DNA of 14,419 bases from BJGN01 sp041159865 (GCA_041159865.1 JBEAXK010000006.1:1-14419); one strand, 5' to 3'. Numbered from the stretch's first letter, positions 7,306-14,419 are shown. Numbers and translations: made by a program. Notes: a model not told the origin generated them from the letters alone.

Positions 7306-8595
7306 ATGGCTTCAAGACGTAACTTTTTAGTAAAACTGAGTACTGTAGGTAGTTTGTCCTTCCTTTCCGCCATTGGGAAAAATACGCCTTCTTTTAATTC
7401 TATTCATCAGGCTAAAAGAGAAAAATCAGATGACGAACTTGTAACAGACGAAACTTTTTGGTATCAAATAAAAATGGCCTTTTCTGTTTCACCCACTTTA
7501 ATCAATTTAAATAACGGGGGAGTTTCTCCACAACCTAAAGTTGTTCAGGATGCCGTAGAAAGATATAATAAACTGAGTAATGAAACACCCTCCTTCTATA
7601 TGTGGAGAACCTTGGATGATGGCAGAGAACCCTTAAGAAGAAAATTAGCTGATTTAGCTGGTTGTTCAGCTGAAAATTTAGCCATCATGAGAAATTCTTC
7701 TGAAGCCTTGGAAAATATTATATTTGGAATCACCTTAAAACCAGGAGATGAAGTTGTTTTAACTAAACAAGATTATCCCAATATGATTAATGCCTGGAAG
7801 CAAAGAGAAAAGAGAGATGGTATCGTATTAAAATGGATTTCTTTAGACCTACCAACAACGGATGAAGATTATTTATATCATTCATTTACAAAAGCTTTTA
7901 CCCAAAAAACTAAAGTCGTCCATATCACCCATTTAATAAACTGGTGCGGTCAAATCATTCCTACAGCTAAAATTGCCAGAGAAGCCAGATCAAAAGGTAT
8001 TCTCTCTATTATTGATGGAGCACATAGTTTTGCCCATATTGAATATAAAATTCCTGATTTAGAAGGTGATTTTTATGGGACAAGCTTACATAAATGGTTA
8101 TGTGCACCCTTTGGAAGCGGATTGTTATATGTTAAACAAGATAAAATAAGCTCCTTATATCCATTAATGGCGGCCGGTGAACCTTTATCTTCTGATATCA
8201 GAAAGTTTGAAAATCTTGGTACCAGGTCTTTTGCTATTGAACAGGCCATTGGACAGGCTATCGATTTTCACCACATGATCGGCAGTACCCTGAAACAAAA
8301 AAGACTAGAATATCTGAAACAATACTGGTGTAACAAATTGCTTAAAATAAAAGGCGTTACCATACACACCCCTTTAGATCCTAAATTTTCATGTGCCATT
8401 GCCAATTTCAAGATTGCAAATATGGAGACACATGCTATTTCATCAGAGTTATTAACAAAATTTAAGGTTCACACCGTTTCTATTGTATGGGATAATATTG
8501 ACAGTGTGAGAGTAACCCCCAATGTTTATACAACTACAAGAGATTTAGATGTATTTGTTCAAGCGGTAGAAAAAATAGTCCAAAGTAGGTCCTAA
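7306..8595 (+). CDS. Tat-exported class V aminotransferase-fold PLP enzyme
   Basis: The 429-residue protein is a fold-type I PLP enzyme of the class V group (cysteine desulfurase / isopenicillin N epimerase-like). The N-terminus carries a twin-arginine motif, SRRNFLVK (3-10), followed by a hydrophobic stretch (11-23), so it probably reaches the periplasm folded with PLP bound. Visible motifs are LNNGGVSPQP (68-77), the Asp237 in IIDGAHS expected to contact the pyridine nitrogen, Lys263 in SLHKWL as the Schiff-base lysine, GTRS (305-308), and Arg402 in VRVTPNVYT as a likely carboxylate binder. I see no catalytic-cysteine loop like that of SufS/IscS, so desulfurase activity is doubtful. The substrate is unknown. 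Its stop lies one base from the convergent NamZ-like gene. Confidence 0.88.
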   Translation: MASRRNFLVKLSTVGSLSFLSAIGKNTPSFNSIHQAKREKSDDELVTDETFWYQIKMAFSVSPTLINLNNGGVSPQPKVVQDAVERYNKLSNETPSFYMWRTLDDGREPLRRKLADLAGCSAENLAIMRNSSEALENIIFGITLKPGDEVVLTKQDYPNMINAWKQREKRDGIVLKWISLDLPTTDEDYLYHSFTKAFTQKTKVVHITHLINWCGQIIPTAKIAREARSKGILSIIDGAHSFAHIEYKIPDLEGDFYGTSLHKWLCAPFGSGLLYVKQDKISSLYPLMAAGEPLSSDIRKFENLGTRSFAIEQAIGQAIDFHHMIGSTLKQKRLEYLKQYWCNKLLKIKGVTIHTPLDPKFSCAIANFKIANMETHAISSELLTKFKVHTVSIVWDNIDSVRVTPNVYTTTRDLDVFVQAVEKIVQSRS

Positions 8596-8596
8596 T

Positions 8597-9784
8597 TTAA
8601 TCTTCATAGATTAAATATTTTTTTCTAACCTTTTTGAATTCATTTAATCCCGGCTGCCAGGTGTCTTTGATTTGTTGCTCAGTATAACCAGATTGAATCA
8701 TTTCCCTTAATTTTGAAGAACCTGCCAGTTTATCAAAAAATAATCCCGCTAAAAAAAAGGATTCTTTATTAGGATAGTTTTGATAGAATTGTATTAAATA
8801 ACTCAAATCAATGTACTTTTTAGCCTTTATTTGAAGTTCGTCAAGACCAGAAAGATCTATTCCCCGACAGCGTTTTCCTAATTGAGGAGGATTCATAGCA
8901 CCAGGTTTAGGTTCAGGAGTAAACAAAAAATCTCCAACATTTAAATCAGGTGCACCCAACACTTGAAATTGTTTATTTGTTCCCCTACCCAAACTTATTT
9001 GCGTACCCTCAAAATAACAAATAGATGGATACAAATAAATAGATCTCATATTTGGCAAATTGGGAGAAGGAGGAATGGGTAAGTTATAGACATCAGAATG
9101 TTTATAGTTAAGACAGGATACAATCTGTAAATTAGTTTTTTTATTTTCTCCTAACCAATTTTCCCCATTGATCATTTGAGCATACTCTCCTATGGTCATC
9201 CCATGTACGACAGGGATTGGATGCATACCTACAAAGGACTGGTAAGCGAGATCTAAAATTGGGCCATCCACAAAATGTCCATTTGGATTAGGTCTGTCAA
9301 AAACCATTAATGGAACCTTATTTTCAGAGCATGAAAGCATTACATAATGAAGGGTAGAAATGTAGGTGTAAAATCTGGTACCAACATCTTGAATATCAAA
9401 AACAAGAATATCGATTCCTTCTAAATCTGATTTATCAGGCGCTTTTTTTGAGCCATAAATACTAAGGATAGGAATTCCTGTTCCAGGATCCTTACTATCT
9501 GAAATTTTTTCACCCGCATCAGCATTCCCTCTGAAACCATGTTCAGGGGCAAATATTTTTTTTATCTTGAGACCAAGTTGAACTAAAGAATCAACCAGAT
9601 GAACTTTGCCTATGATACTTGTTTGATTTACAACCAAGCCGATATTTTTATCTTTCAAGAGAGGATAATAATAAGAAATCCTTTCTGCACCCGTTAACAA
9701 CTGTTTATTTTGGCAAAACAAAGTTGCATTAAAAATAAAATGGCAAAGAATACTTAAAGTAAAAATTTTAAAGTTATTTTTCAT
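8597..9784 (-). CDS. secreted NamZ/YbbC family protein (DUF1343), probable exo-N-acetylmuramidase
   Basis: NamZ-family enzymes (formerly DUF1343) remove terminal N-acetylmuramic acid from peptidoglycan fragments, which suggests cell-wall recycling or scavenging. The 395-residue protein shows family motifs in order: GLVVNQTS (49-56), FAPEHGFRG (78-86) with the conserved Glu-His, FDIQDVGTRFYTYIS (129-143), FDRPNPNG (162-169), YFEGTQISLGRGT (257-269) and the Pro-rich SPNLPNM (240-246). Residues 1-25 form a signal peptide with a long hydrophobic core ending TLFCQ; the residue before Cys is Phe, a poor lipobox, so Sec signal peptidase I processing is more likely. I chose the ATG at 9784 over a TTG seven codons upstream, which would precede the signal peptide. 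It converges on the PLP enzyme with a one-base gap. Confidence 0.9.
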   Translation of the reverse strand: MKNNFKIFTLSILCHFIFNATLFCQNKQLLTGAERISYYYPLLKDKNIGLVVNQTSIIGKVHLVDSLVQLGLKIKKIFAPEHGFRGNADAGEKISDSKDPGTGIPILSIYGSKKAPDKSDLEGIDILVFDIQDVGTRFYTYISTLHYVMLSCSENKVPLMVFDRPNPNGHFVDGPILDLAYQSFVGMHPIPVVHGMTIGEYAQMINGENWLGENKKTNLQIVSCLNYKHSDVYNLPIPPSPNLPNMRSIYLYPSICYFEGTQISLGRGTNKQFQVLGAPDLNVGDFLFTPEPKPGAMNPPQLGKRCRGIDLSGLDELQIKAKKYIDLSYLIQFYQNYPNKESFFLAGLFFDKLAGSSKLREMIQSGYTEQQIKDTWQPGLNEFKKVRKKYLIYED

Positions 9785-9796
9785 GGATTTTAGCAC

Positions 9797-9830
9797 TTTG
9801 GGCAATACTACGATGTAATATATAGCTTTT
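9797..9830 (+). promoter_or_regulatory. candidate promoter for the exonuclease/GIY-YIG gene
   Basis: TTTG (9797-9800), 22 bases, then TAGCTTTT (9823-9830), seven of eight positions of TAnnTTTG. The leader would be about 25 bases. The -33 element lies just upstream of the divergent NamZ-like start codon, so the two transcription units share this short spacer. Confidence 0.4.
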
Positions 9831-9862
9831 AATCTTAATTAACAACCTTAAAAACCTTTGAA

Positions 9863-11257
9863 ATGCTTTTTTCTGTGATAGATATTGAGACTACGGGTGG
9901 TAATGCCACCCATAACAAAATCATAGAAATTGCTGTCGTAGTTCATGATGGACAGAAGGCTTTAAAAAAGTGGGAATCACTTATTAATCCAGAAACTTAC
10001 ATACCCTCAGGAATAACTGAACTAACTGGAATAACGCAGGAGATGGTAGCAGATGCGCCAAAATTTCATGAAATCGCAAAGGAACTTATCGAAATAACAG
10101 AGAGCACTATATTTGTAGCACATAATGTCCGATTTGACTATTCGTTCATTCGAAGTGCCTTTAATGATCTGGGCTACACTTTTACCAGAAAACTATTGTG
10201 CACCATACAGTTAAGCAAAAAAATATTTCCGGAATTACCTAGTTATGGATTATCAGCCATATCTAAAAATCTACATTTACCTAATCCTGACAGGCATCGA
10301 GCCATGGGCGATGCTATTACAACGGCAAGATTACTGGAAAAAATATTCCAGAAAGCAAATGCGAGTGAAATAATCAATGATTTGATAAACCTTGGAATAA
10401 AAGAAAGCAAATTACCCAATAATCTTTCCTTAAAAGATATTCAATCCCTACCAGATTCATGTGGAGTTTATTATTTCAAAGATGAAAACGGCATCATAAT
10501 ATATGTAGGAAAAAGTAAAAATATTCAAAAAAGAGTAGCTTCCCATTTTACGGATTACACAGAAAAAGCATCGAAATTACAGAGACTAGTGTATGAAATT
10601 GATTTTGAAGAAACGGGCTCTGAATTAATATCTCTAATTTTAGAGTCTTATCAGATAAAAGCTTTGATGCCTGAAGTTAATAAAGCCCAAAGAGCTAAAA
10701 TTTATCAGTATGTATTATTCAGTTACCTCAATAAACAGGGATATTTGTGTTTTGATACAAAACCAAAAAAGGAAATAAAGAAGAATAAAAACATTGAGAT
10801 TTTATCAGAATACAGTAAGATTACAATGGCCAAAAGCAGATTAGCTGCTCAAAGGCAAGAATTTAATTTGTGTGATCATTTGTTAGAGGGCGATTTACTT
10901 TTCGGAAACCCTTGTTTTCGTTATCAAGTAAGACAATGTAAAGGTGCATGTTGCCAAAAGGAAACTGCTGAACTATATAACGAACGAGCAGAACTGGCTA
11001 AATCAAAATTAAAAAAGAGCCTGAACGGAAGTTATTTAATTCTTGATCAAGGGCGATGCAAAGGGGAAAAAAGCATAATTGCCATTTGGAATGGTCAATT
11101 TTATGGGTATGAATTCATTGAAGAGGAGTTTTTCCAGGATTCCTTACTTAACTGGGAAAATTACATAAAGAAACAACCAGAAAACGGAGAAATAAACATG
11201 ATAATAAGCAGGTATTTGACTAAAAATAAATTGGAAATTATACCTTTAGAAGTTTAG
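9863..11257 (+). CDS. DEDDh exonuclease fused to GIY-YIG / UvrC N-terminal-like nuclease
   Basis: The 464-residue protein joins two nucleases. Residues 1-165 are a DnaQ-type 3'-5' exonuclease with DIETTG (Asp7, Glu9), AHNVRFDYSF (Asp92) and HRAMGDA (His145, Asp150). After a linker, residues 198-275 form a GIY-YIG domain as in UvrC and Cho: GVYYF, YVGKSKNIQKRV (Arg224) and Glu261 in LESYQIKALMPEVN. Residues 337-364 carry cysteines spaced C-x13-C-x7-C-x3-C with NPCFRYQVRQCKGAC, much like the iron-sulfur-binding segment of UvrC. The RNase H-like nuclease and HhH domains of full UvrC are absent, so it resembles Cho plus an exonuclease. Role inferred: DNA repair processing. Its TAG stop overlaps the pyrF stop on the other strand. 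Confidence 0.92.
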   Translation: MLFSVIDIETTGGNATHNKIIEIAVVVHDGQKALKKWESLINPETYIPSGITELTGITQEMVADAPKFHEIAKELIEITESTIFVAHNVRFDYSFIRSAFNDLGYTFTRKLLCTIQLSKKIFPELPSYGLSAISKNLHLPNPDRHRAMGDAITTARLLEKIFQKANASEIINDLINLGIKESKLPNNLSLKDIQSLPDSCGVYYFKDENGIIIYVGKSKNIQKRVASHFTDYTEKASKLQRLVYEIDFEETGSELISLILESYQIKALMPEVNKAQRAKIYQYVLFSYLNKQGYLCFDTKPKKEIKKNKNIEILSEYSKITMAKSRLAAQRQEFNLCDHLLEGDLLFGNPCFRYQVRQCKGACCQKETAELYNERAELAKSKLKKSLNGSYLILDQGRCKGEKSIIAIWNGQFYGYEFIEEEFFQDSLLNWENYIKKQPENGEINMIISRYLTKNKLEIIPLEV

Positions 11258-12075
11258 AAAACAACATATTTTTCCAGATAATCTTTCATTTCATTATGCA
11301 ATTTATTTGCTTCTATTGCAGCGGCATTTTCAAAATCCGCACCTTTTGAAGCATAAATAATTGATCTACCGGCATTAACCAATAAACCAACCTCTTTAAT
11401 AAGTCCATATTTGGATATTTCTTCTAAATTACCTCCTTGGGCACCAACGCCAGGAATAAGCATAAAATGATTAGGTATAATTTTACGAACTTCGACTAAT
11501 TCATTGGGATGCGTGGCCCCAACTACAAACATCGTATTAGATGCATCACCCCAATTTTTAGCTTCTTTAATCACTTTCTGATATAATTTTTCCCCTGTTT
11601 CGAGGGTAAGAAATTGAAAATCATTACTTCCCGGATTAGAGGTCAGACCTAAAATCACCACCCATTTTTCAGGATATTGATAAAAGGGAGTTACTGAATC
11701 ATTCCCCATATAAGGTGCAACCGTAATTGCATCTGCTTTGAGATCTTTAAAGAAAGCCTGAGCGTAGTATCCGGAAGTATTCCCTATGTCACCTCTTTTT
11801 GCATCTGCAATAATAAAATGAGTGGAAGGAATATAGGCTATTGTTTCTTGCAAAACGTCCCATCCAGCAGAACCCAACGTTTCATAAAAGGCAGCATTAG
11901 GTTTATAGGCAACACAAGAATCTTTTGTACAATCAATGATATGCTTGTTAAATTTAAGTATATCAGAAGGAGTTTTGGTAAAGTGAGCGGGTAACAAATT
12001 TAAATCTGGATCAAGTCCTACACAGAGATATGATTTTTTATCTAAAATATGTTTAACGAGGGTTTCCCGATTCAT
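11254..12075 (-). CDS. pyrF: orotidine-5'-phosphate decarboxylase, type 2
   Basis: PyrF decarboxylates OMP to UMP, the last step of de novo pyrimidine synthesis, in the cytosol. The 273 residues fit the longer type 2 subfamily, whose signature DAKRGDIGNTS (91-101) carries the catalytic Lys and Asp. Other visible motifs are CVGLDPD (18-24), VAYKPNAAFYE (55-65), the GLTSNPGS and GVGAQGG loops and the phosphate-binding NAGRSI near the C-terminus. It lies 14 bases downstream of the NifU-like gene and is probably cotranscribed with it and mrp. The 3' end overlaps the convergent exonuclease/GIY-YIG gene by four bases, leaving no room for a terminator between them. Confidence 0.97.
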   Translation of the reverse strand: MNRETLVKHILDKKSYLCVGLDPDLNLLPAHFTKTPSDILKFNKHIIDCTKDSCVAYKPNAAFYETLGSAGWDVLQETIAYIPSTHFIIADAKRGDIGNTSGYYAQAFFKDLKADAITVAPYMGNDSVTPFYQYPEKWVVILGLTSNPGSNDFQFLTLETGEKLYQKVIKEAKNWGDASNTMFVVGATHPNELVEVRKIIPNHFMLIPGVGAQGGNLEEISKYGLIKEVGLLVNAGRSIIYASKGADFENAAAIEANKLHNEMKDYLEKYVVF

Positions 12076-12089
12076 AAAATCAAATTGAA

Positions 12090-12341
12090 TTAAATTTTAA
12101 CGCCATTTATCGCCTCAACGCCTGAAATTTGAGGAATTTTTCCTTTAATGGCATCTTCTAATCCAGCCCTCATGGTAATAAAAGACATGGAACAGCTTTC
12201 ACAAGCACCCAGCCATTTAATTTTAACAATAAAATCATCTGTTAACTCCACGAATTCCACATCGCCACCATCAACACGCAAGTGAGGTCTAATACTTTCC
12301 AGCGCATTTTCTATAAGGGGATAAAGCAATTCTTTTGACAT
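12090..12341 (-). CDS. NifU C-terminal domain-like iron-sulfur scaffold
   Basis: The 83-residue protein is a stand-alone NifU C-terminal (Nfu-type) domain. Such domains bind a labile [4Fe-4S] cluster, usually between two subunits, and hand it to target proteins. Typical features are the RPHLRVDGGDVEFVEL segment (18-33) and the cluster-ligating CxxC in GACESCSMS (Cys47, Cys50), with the MRAGLEDAIK helix after it. It lacks the extra A-type-like domain found in NfuA. It is 12 bases downstream of mrp and 14 bases upstream of pyrF. The adjacency to an Mrp-type ATPase supports a role in iron-sulfur delivery. Confidence 0.95.
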   Translation of the reverse strand: MSKELLYPLIENALESIRPHLRVDGGDVEFVELTDDFIVKIKWLGACESCSMSFITMRAGLEDAIKGKIPQISGVEAINGVKI

Positions 12342-12353
12342 GGTAGAAAGGTA

Positions 12354-13409
12354 TTAAATATTTGCATTTACAATATTCAGGGTAGATTGAGCAATCTCTC
12401 TAAAAACAGGTTGGATTAAATCGGACTGATGATTTAAAAAGGCTGGCAGTCCATCATCACCACCTTCTCTGATTCCTTGAATTAAGGGAACCTGACCTAA
12501 AAGTTTGGTGTTACCATAACTTGCCAGTTTTTGTCCGCCACCCTGCCCAAAGAGAAAATATTTTCTATCTGGGTTTTCTACAGGCGTAAACCAAGACATA
12601 TTTTCAACGACACCCAGAATAGGTACATTTACAGAAGGCAATTGAAACATATTTAGAGCTTTTACTGCATCTACCACTGCCACCTCTTGAGGAGTCGTCA
12701 CTATAATAGCACCCGTTAATTGGACAGTTTGAACCAAACTTAGTTGAACGTCACCTGTTCCTGGAGGTAAATCAACAATTAAAAAATCTAATTCAGGCCA
12801 AATTGTATCCAGGAAAAACTGTTTAATAATACCTGACAACCTCGGTCCCCTCATAACGACGGCTTGTTCAGGTTCAATAATGAAACCCATTGAAATCACA
12901 GGCATTCCAAAAGCAGAAAGAGGTATAATTTTAGGCTGTCCATTTACGGTCTCTACTTCAGGTCTTTTTCCAGACAATCCAAGCATAGTAGGAATGGAAG
13001 GTCCGTACAAATCAGCATCTAAGATACCTGTTTTATAACCAGCTGCTTTGAGCGCCAACGAAAGGTTAACAGAAACAGTAGACTTTCCGACACCCCCTTT
13101 TCCAGAACCTACCGCAATAATATGCTTGATTTGAGGAAGCAGATTATTTTCAGGTAACGGAATAGAAATTTTATCATTTACTAAATGAACATGGACATTA
13201 AGCAAAGGAAATACTTTATTGATTTCCTGTACACAATTGAAATGAAGTGCTGATTTTTCAGTACTATTTAAGCCAAAAACATGAAGATTAAAAAAAACAT
13301 TATCGCCTTCAATCCTCAATTGACTAATAAGATCGGTCGCAACAATATCCTTTCCCATTTTTGGATGAAGGACATTTTTAAGTAGTTTTGTTATTTGCTG
13401 TATATCCAT
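12354..13409 (-). CDS. mrp: Mrp/ApbC family iron-sulfur carrier ATPase
   Basis: Mrp/ApbC proteins are P-loop ATPases that load iron-sulfur clusters onto apoproteins. The 351-residue protein has an N-terminal MIP18/DUF59-like domain (about 1-80), a linker, then the deviant Walker A GSGKGGVGKST (101-111), DADLYGPSIPTMLG (131-144), VMRGPR (185-190) and the Walker B-like IVDLPPGTGD (211-220). The usual C-terminal CxxC, expected after ENMSWF (269-274), is absent: the segment reads TPVENPDRKYFLFGQGG. I recall related Bacteroidota proteins with a similar sequence there, so this may be a lineage variant, not damage. It heads a tight unit with the NifU-like gene and pyrF and is divergent from ribF. 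Confidence 0.93.
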   Translation of the reverse strand: MDIQQITKLLKNVLHPKMGKDIVATDLISQLRIEGDNVFFNLHVFGLNSTEKSALHFNCVQEINKVFPLLNVHVHLVNDKISIPLPENNLLPQIKHIIAVGSGKGGVGKSTVSVNLSLALKAAGYKTGILDADLYGPSIPTMLGLSGKRPEVETVNGQPKIIPLSAFGMPVISMGFIIEPEQAVVMRGPRLSGIIKQFFLDTIWPELDFLIVDLPPGTGDVQLSLVQTVQLTGAIIVTTPQEVAVVDAVKALNMFQLPSVNVPILGVVENMSWFTPVENPDRKYFLFGQGGGQKLASYGNTKLLGQVPLIQGIREGGDDGLPAFLNHQSDLIQPVFREIAQSTLNIVNANI

Positions 13410-13422
13410 AAAGGATTTTTAA

Positions 13423-13436
13423 CTTTGTCAAAGGTA
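13423..13436 (-). promoter_or_regulatory. -7 promoter box and overlapping dyad for the mrp unit
   Basis: The minus strand reads TACCTTTG (complement of 13429-13436), a perfect TAnnTTTG match whose downstream end is 19 bases before the mrp ATG. The box overlaps an inverted repeat, CTTTG-T-CAAAG (13423-13433), covering the likely start site. No good TTTG is seen at -33. Confidence 0.5.
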
Positions 13437-13453
13437 GTAATTTATAAAACAAC

Positions 13454-13487
13454 TTGACATAAAAATCAGTTTTAAGACTTACCTTTG
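13454..13487 (+). promoter_or_regulatory. promoter of ribF, possibly giving a leaderless mRNA
   Basis: TACCTTTG (13480-13487) is a perfect -7 box, the same octamer as on the mrp side. TTG (13454-13456) lies 23 bases upstream, at the long end of accepted spacing. The box ends only seven bases before the ribF ATG at 13495, so transcription would begin at or within a few bases of the start codon. A 10-bp perfect palindrome, CTTTGCAAAG (13483-13492), overlaps the box. Confidence 0.5.
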
Positions 13488-13494
13488 CAAAGAT

Positions 13495-14419
13495 ATGAGA
13501 ATACACAGGGATATAAATAATTTACCCGCTTTTAAACAAGCGGTAATAACGATTGGATCGTTTGATGGTGTCCATCTTGGACATAAAAAATTGGTAAACA
13601 AAGTAATTCGCCTGGCAAAAAGTACAGGTGGAGAAAGCGTATTGATTACCTTCGACCCTCATCCAAGGCAGGTTGTTTTTCCAGCTGACCCATTTCAACT
13701 TTTATCTACACTGGAAGAAAAAATTATTCTTCTTGAAAAATTAGAGATTGACCACCTGGTAATTGTTCCATTTACGGTTTCATTTGCTCAGTTAAGTGCA
13801 GATGAATATATTGAAATGTTTCTGGTAAAACTATTTAAGCCACGATATATTGTCATTGGATATGATCATCGATTTGGATTAAGCCGGCAGGGAGACATTC
13901 ATTTTTTAAAATGGCATGGTTCAAAATTTGGTTATGAAGTTATTGAAATTGAAAAACAAGAGATAGATGACATTTCAATTAGCTCCACAAAAATACGCAA
14001 AGCCTTACTTCAAGGTGATGTTAAACAGGCAAATTTATTGTCACAAGACTATTTTTTGCTTACTGGAAAAGTCATCCACGGGGATAAGGTAGGTAAAAAA
14101 ATAGGCTTTCCAACTGCTAATCTTCAAATTTCGGATAAACATAAATTAATTCCCGCAGACGGTATTTATGCTGTTTGGATAAATATAGATCAAATTATTT
14201 ATGAAGGTATGTTGTATATTGGCAAAAGGCCAAGTATTGATGCCAGATTATCCTTAAGAATAGAGGTAAATATATTTGATTTTGACCAAGAAATATACGA
14301 TAAAGAAATCAGTATTTCGCTTGTAGAATATCTACGGTCAGATCAACAGCTACAATCGTTAGAAAAATTATCTGAAATTATCTCCGATGATAAAATCCAC
14401 GCAAAAGCAGTTTTATCTC
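13495..14419 (+). CDS. ribF: bifunctional riboflavin kinase / FAD synthetase RibF (3' end outside window)
   Basis: RibF phosphorylates riboflavin to FMN and adenylylates FMN to FAD. Frame 13495 onward stays open to the window edge, giving 308 residues of a family usually a little over 300, so only the extreme C-terminus is missing. The N-terminal FAD synthetase part has GSFDGVHLGH (21-30), TFDPHP (52-57), IGYDHRFG (121-128) and ISSTKIR (162-168). The C-terminal riboflavin kinase part has GKVIHGDKVGKKIGFPTANL (191-210), MLYIGKRPSI (239-248) and IEVNIFDFD (256-264) with the likely catalytic Glu257. The ATG gives the normal family N-terminus right before PAFKQAVITIG. No FMN riboswitch fits in the short leader. 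It is divergent from mrp across 85 bases. Confidence 0.96.
   Translation, partial: MRIHRDINNLPAFKQAVITIGSFDGVHLGHKKLVNKVIRLAKSTGGESVLITFDPHPRQVVFPADPFQLLSTLEEKIILLEKLEIDHLVIVPFTVSFAQLSADEYIEMFLVKLFKPRYIVIGYDHRFGLSRQGDIHFLKWHGSKFGYEVIEIEKQEIDDISISSTKIRKALLQGDVKQANLLSQDYFLLTGKVIHGDKVGKKIGFPTANLQISDKHKLIPADGIYAVWINIDQIIYEGMLYIGKRPSIDARLSLRIEVNIFDFDQEIYDKEISISLVEYLRSDQQLQSLEKLSEIISDDKIHAKAVLS

Noticed and set aside
9785..9862. Promoter for the NamZ-like gene on the minus strand
   Set aside because: TAGTATTG and TATATTAC partly resemble the -7 box, but neither has a suitable -33 partner.
1..14419. CRISPR array, insertion sequence, prophage or riboswitch
   Set aside because: No regularly spaced repeats, transposase or phage genes, or long structured leader were seen. 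Almost all sequence is accounted for by housekeeping genes with short spacers.

Overview
The window looks like chromosomal housekeeping DNA from a member of the Bacteroidota. The main evidence is a secreted protein with a type IX secretion (T9SS) C-terminal sorting domain, several intergenic matches to the Bacteroidota -7 promoter box (TAnnTTTG), weak Shine-Dalgarno sequences, AT-rich spacers, and RibF, DnaA and Mrp variants of the kind usual in this phylum. A Saprospirales/Chitinophagales-like lineage is my guess only. I see no mobile element, phage gene, CRISPR array or sign of recent transfer. No stretch over 300 bases lacks a gene; the longest gap, about 216 bases, lies between dnaA and ruvB.

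Layout. 1-70: hairpins that look like terminators, one for a gene left of the window and one for the tRNAs. 80-249: tRNA-Ser(GCU) then tRNA-Pro(UGG), both on the minus strand, with their own promoter. 352-3018: dnaA and ruvB, both minus, as separate units (replication initiation; Holliday-junction migration). 3102-4367: icd (plus), ending in a strong bidirectional hairpin. 4427-7192, minus: a T9SS-exported PA-domain protein downstream of an A-type iron-sulfur carrier. 7306-8595: a Tat-exported PLP enzyme transcribed divergently from the carrier. 8597-9784: a secreted NamZ/DUF1343 protein (minus). 9863-11257: a DEDDh exonuclease fused to a GIY-YIG/UvrC-N-type nuclease (plus). 11254-13409, minus: the tight set mrp, nifU-like, pyrF. 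13495-end: ribF (plus), cut by the window edge.

Themes. Iron-sulfur assembly recurs: an A-type carrier, a NifU-C scaffold and an Mrp/ApbC ATPase, plus a nuclease with a UvrC-like four-cysteine pattern that may hold a cluster. DNA maintenance is represented by dnaA, ruvB and the exonuclease/GIY-YIG fusion. Three proteins appear to be exported by different routes or signals (Sec plus T9SS, Tat, Sec).

No obviously new multi-gene system is present. The most useful leads are the fused nuclease with its cysteine pattern, the Mrp protein that lacks the usual CxxC, the Tat-exported PLP enzyme, and the mrp/ribF divergent promoter, whose two identical -7 boxes each overlap a CTTTG/CAAAG dyad and which may give a leaderless ribF mRNA.
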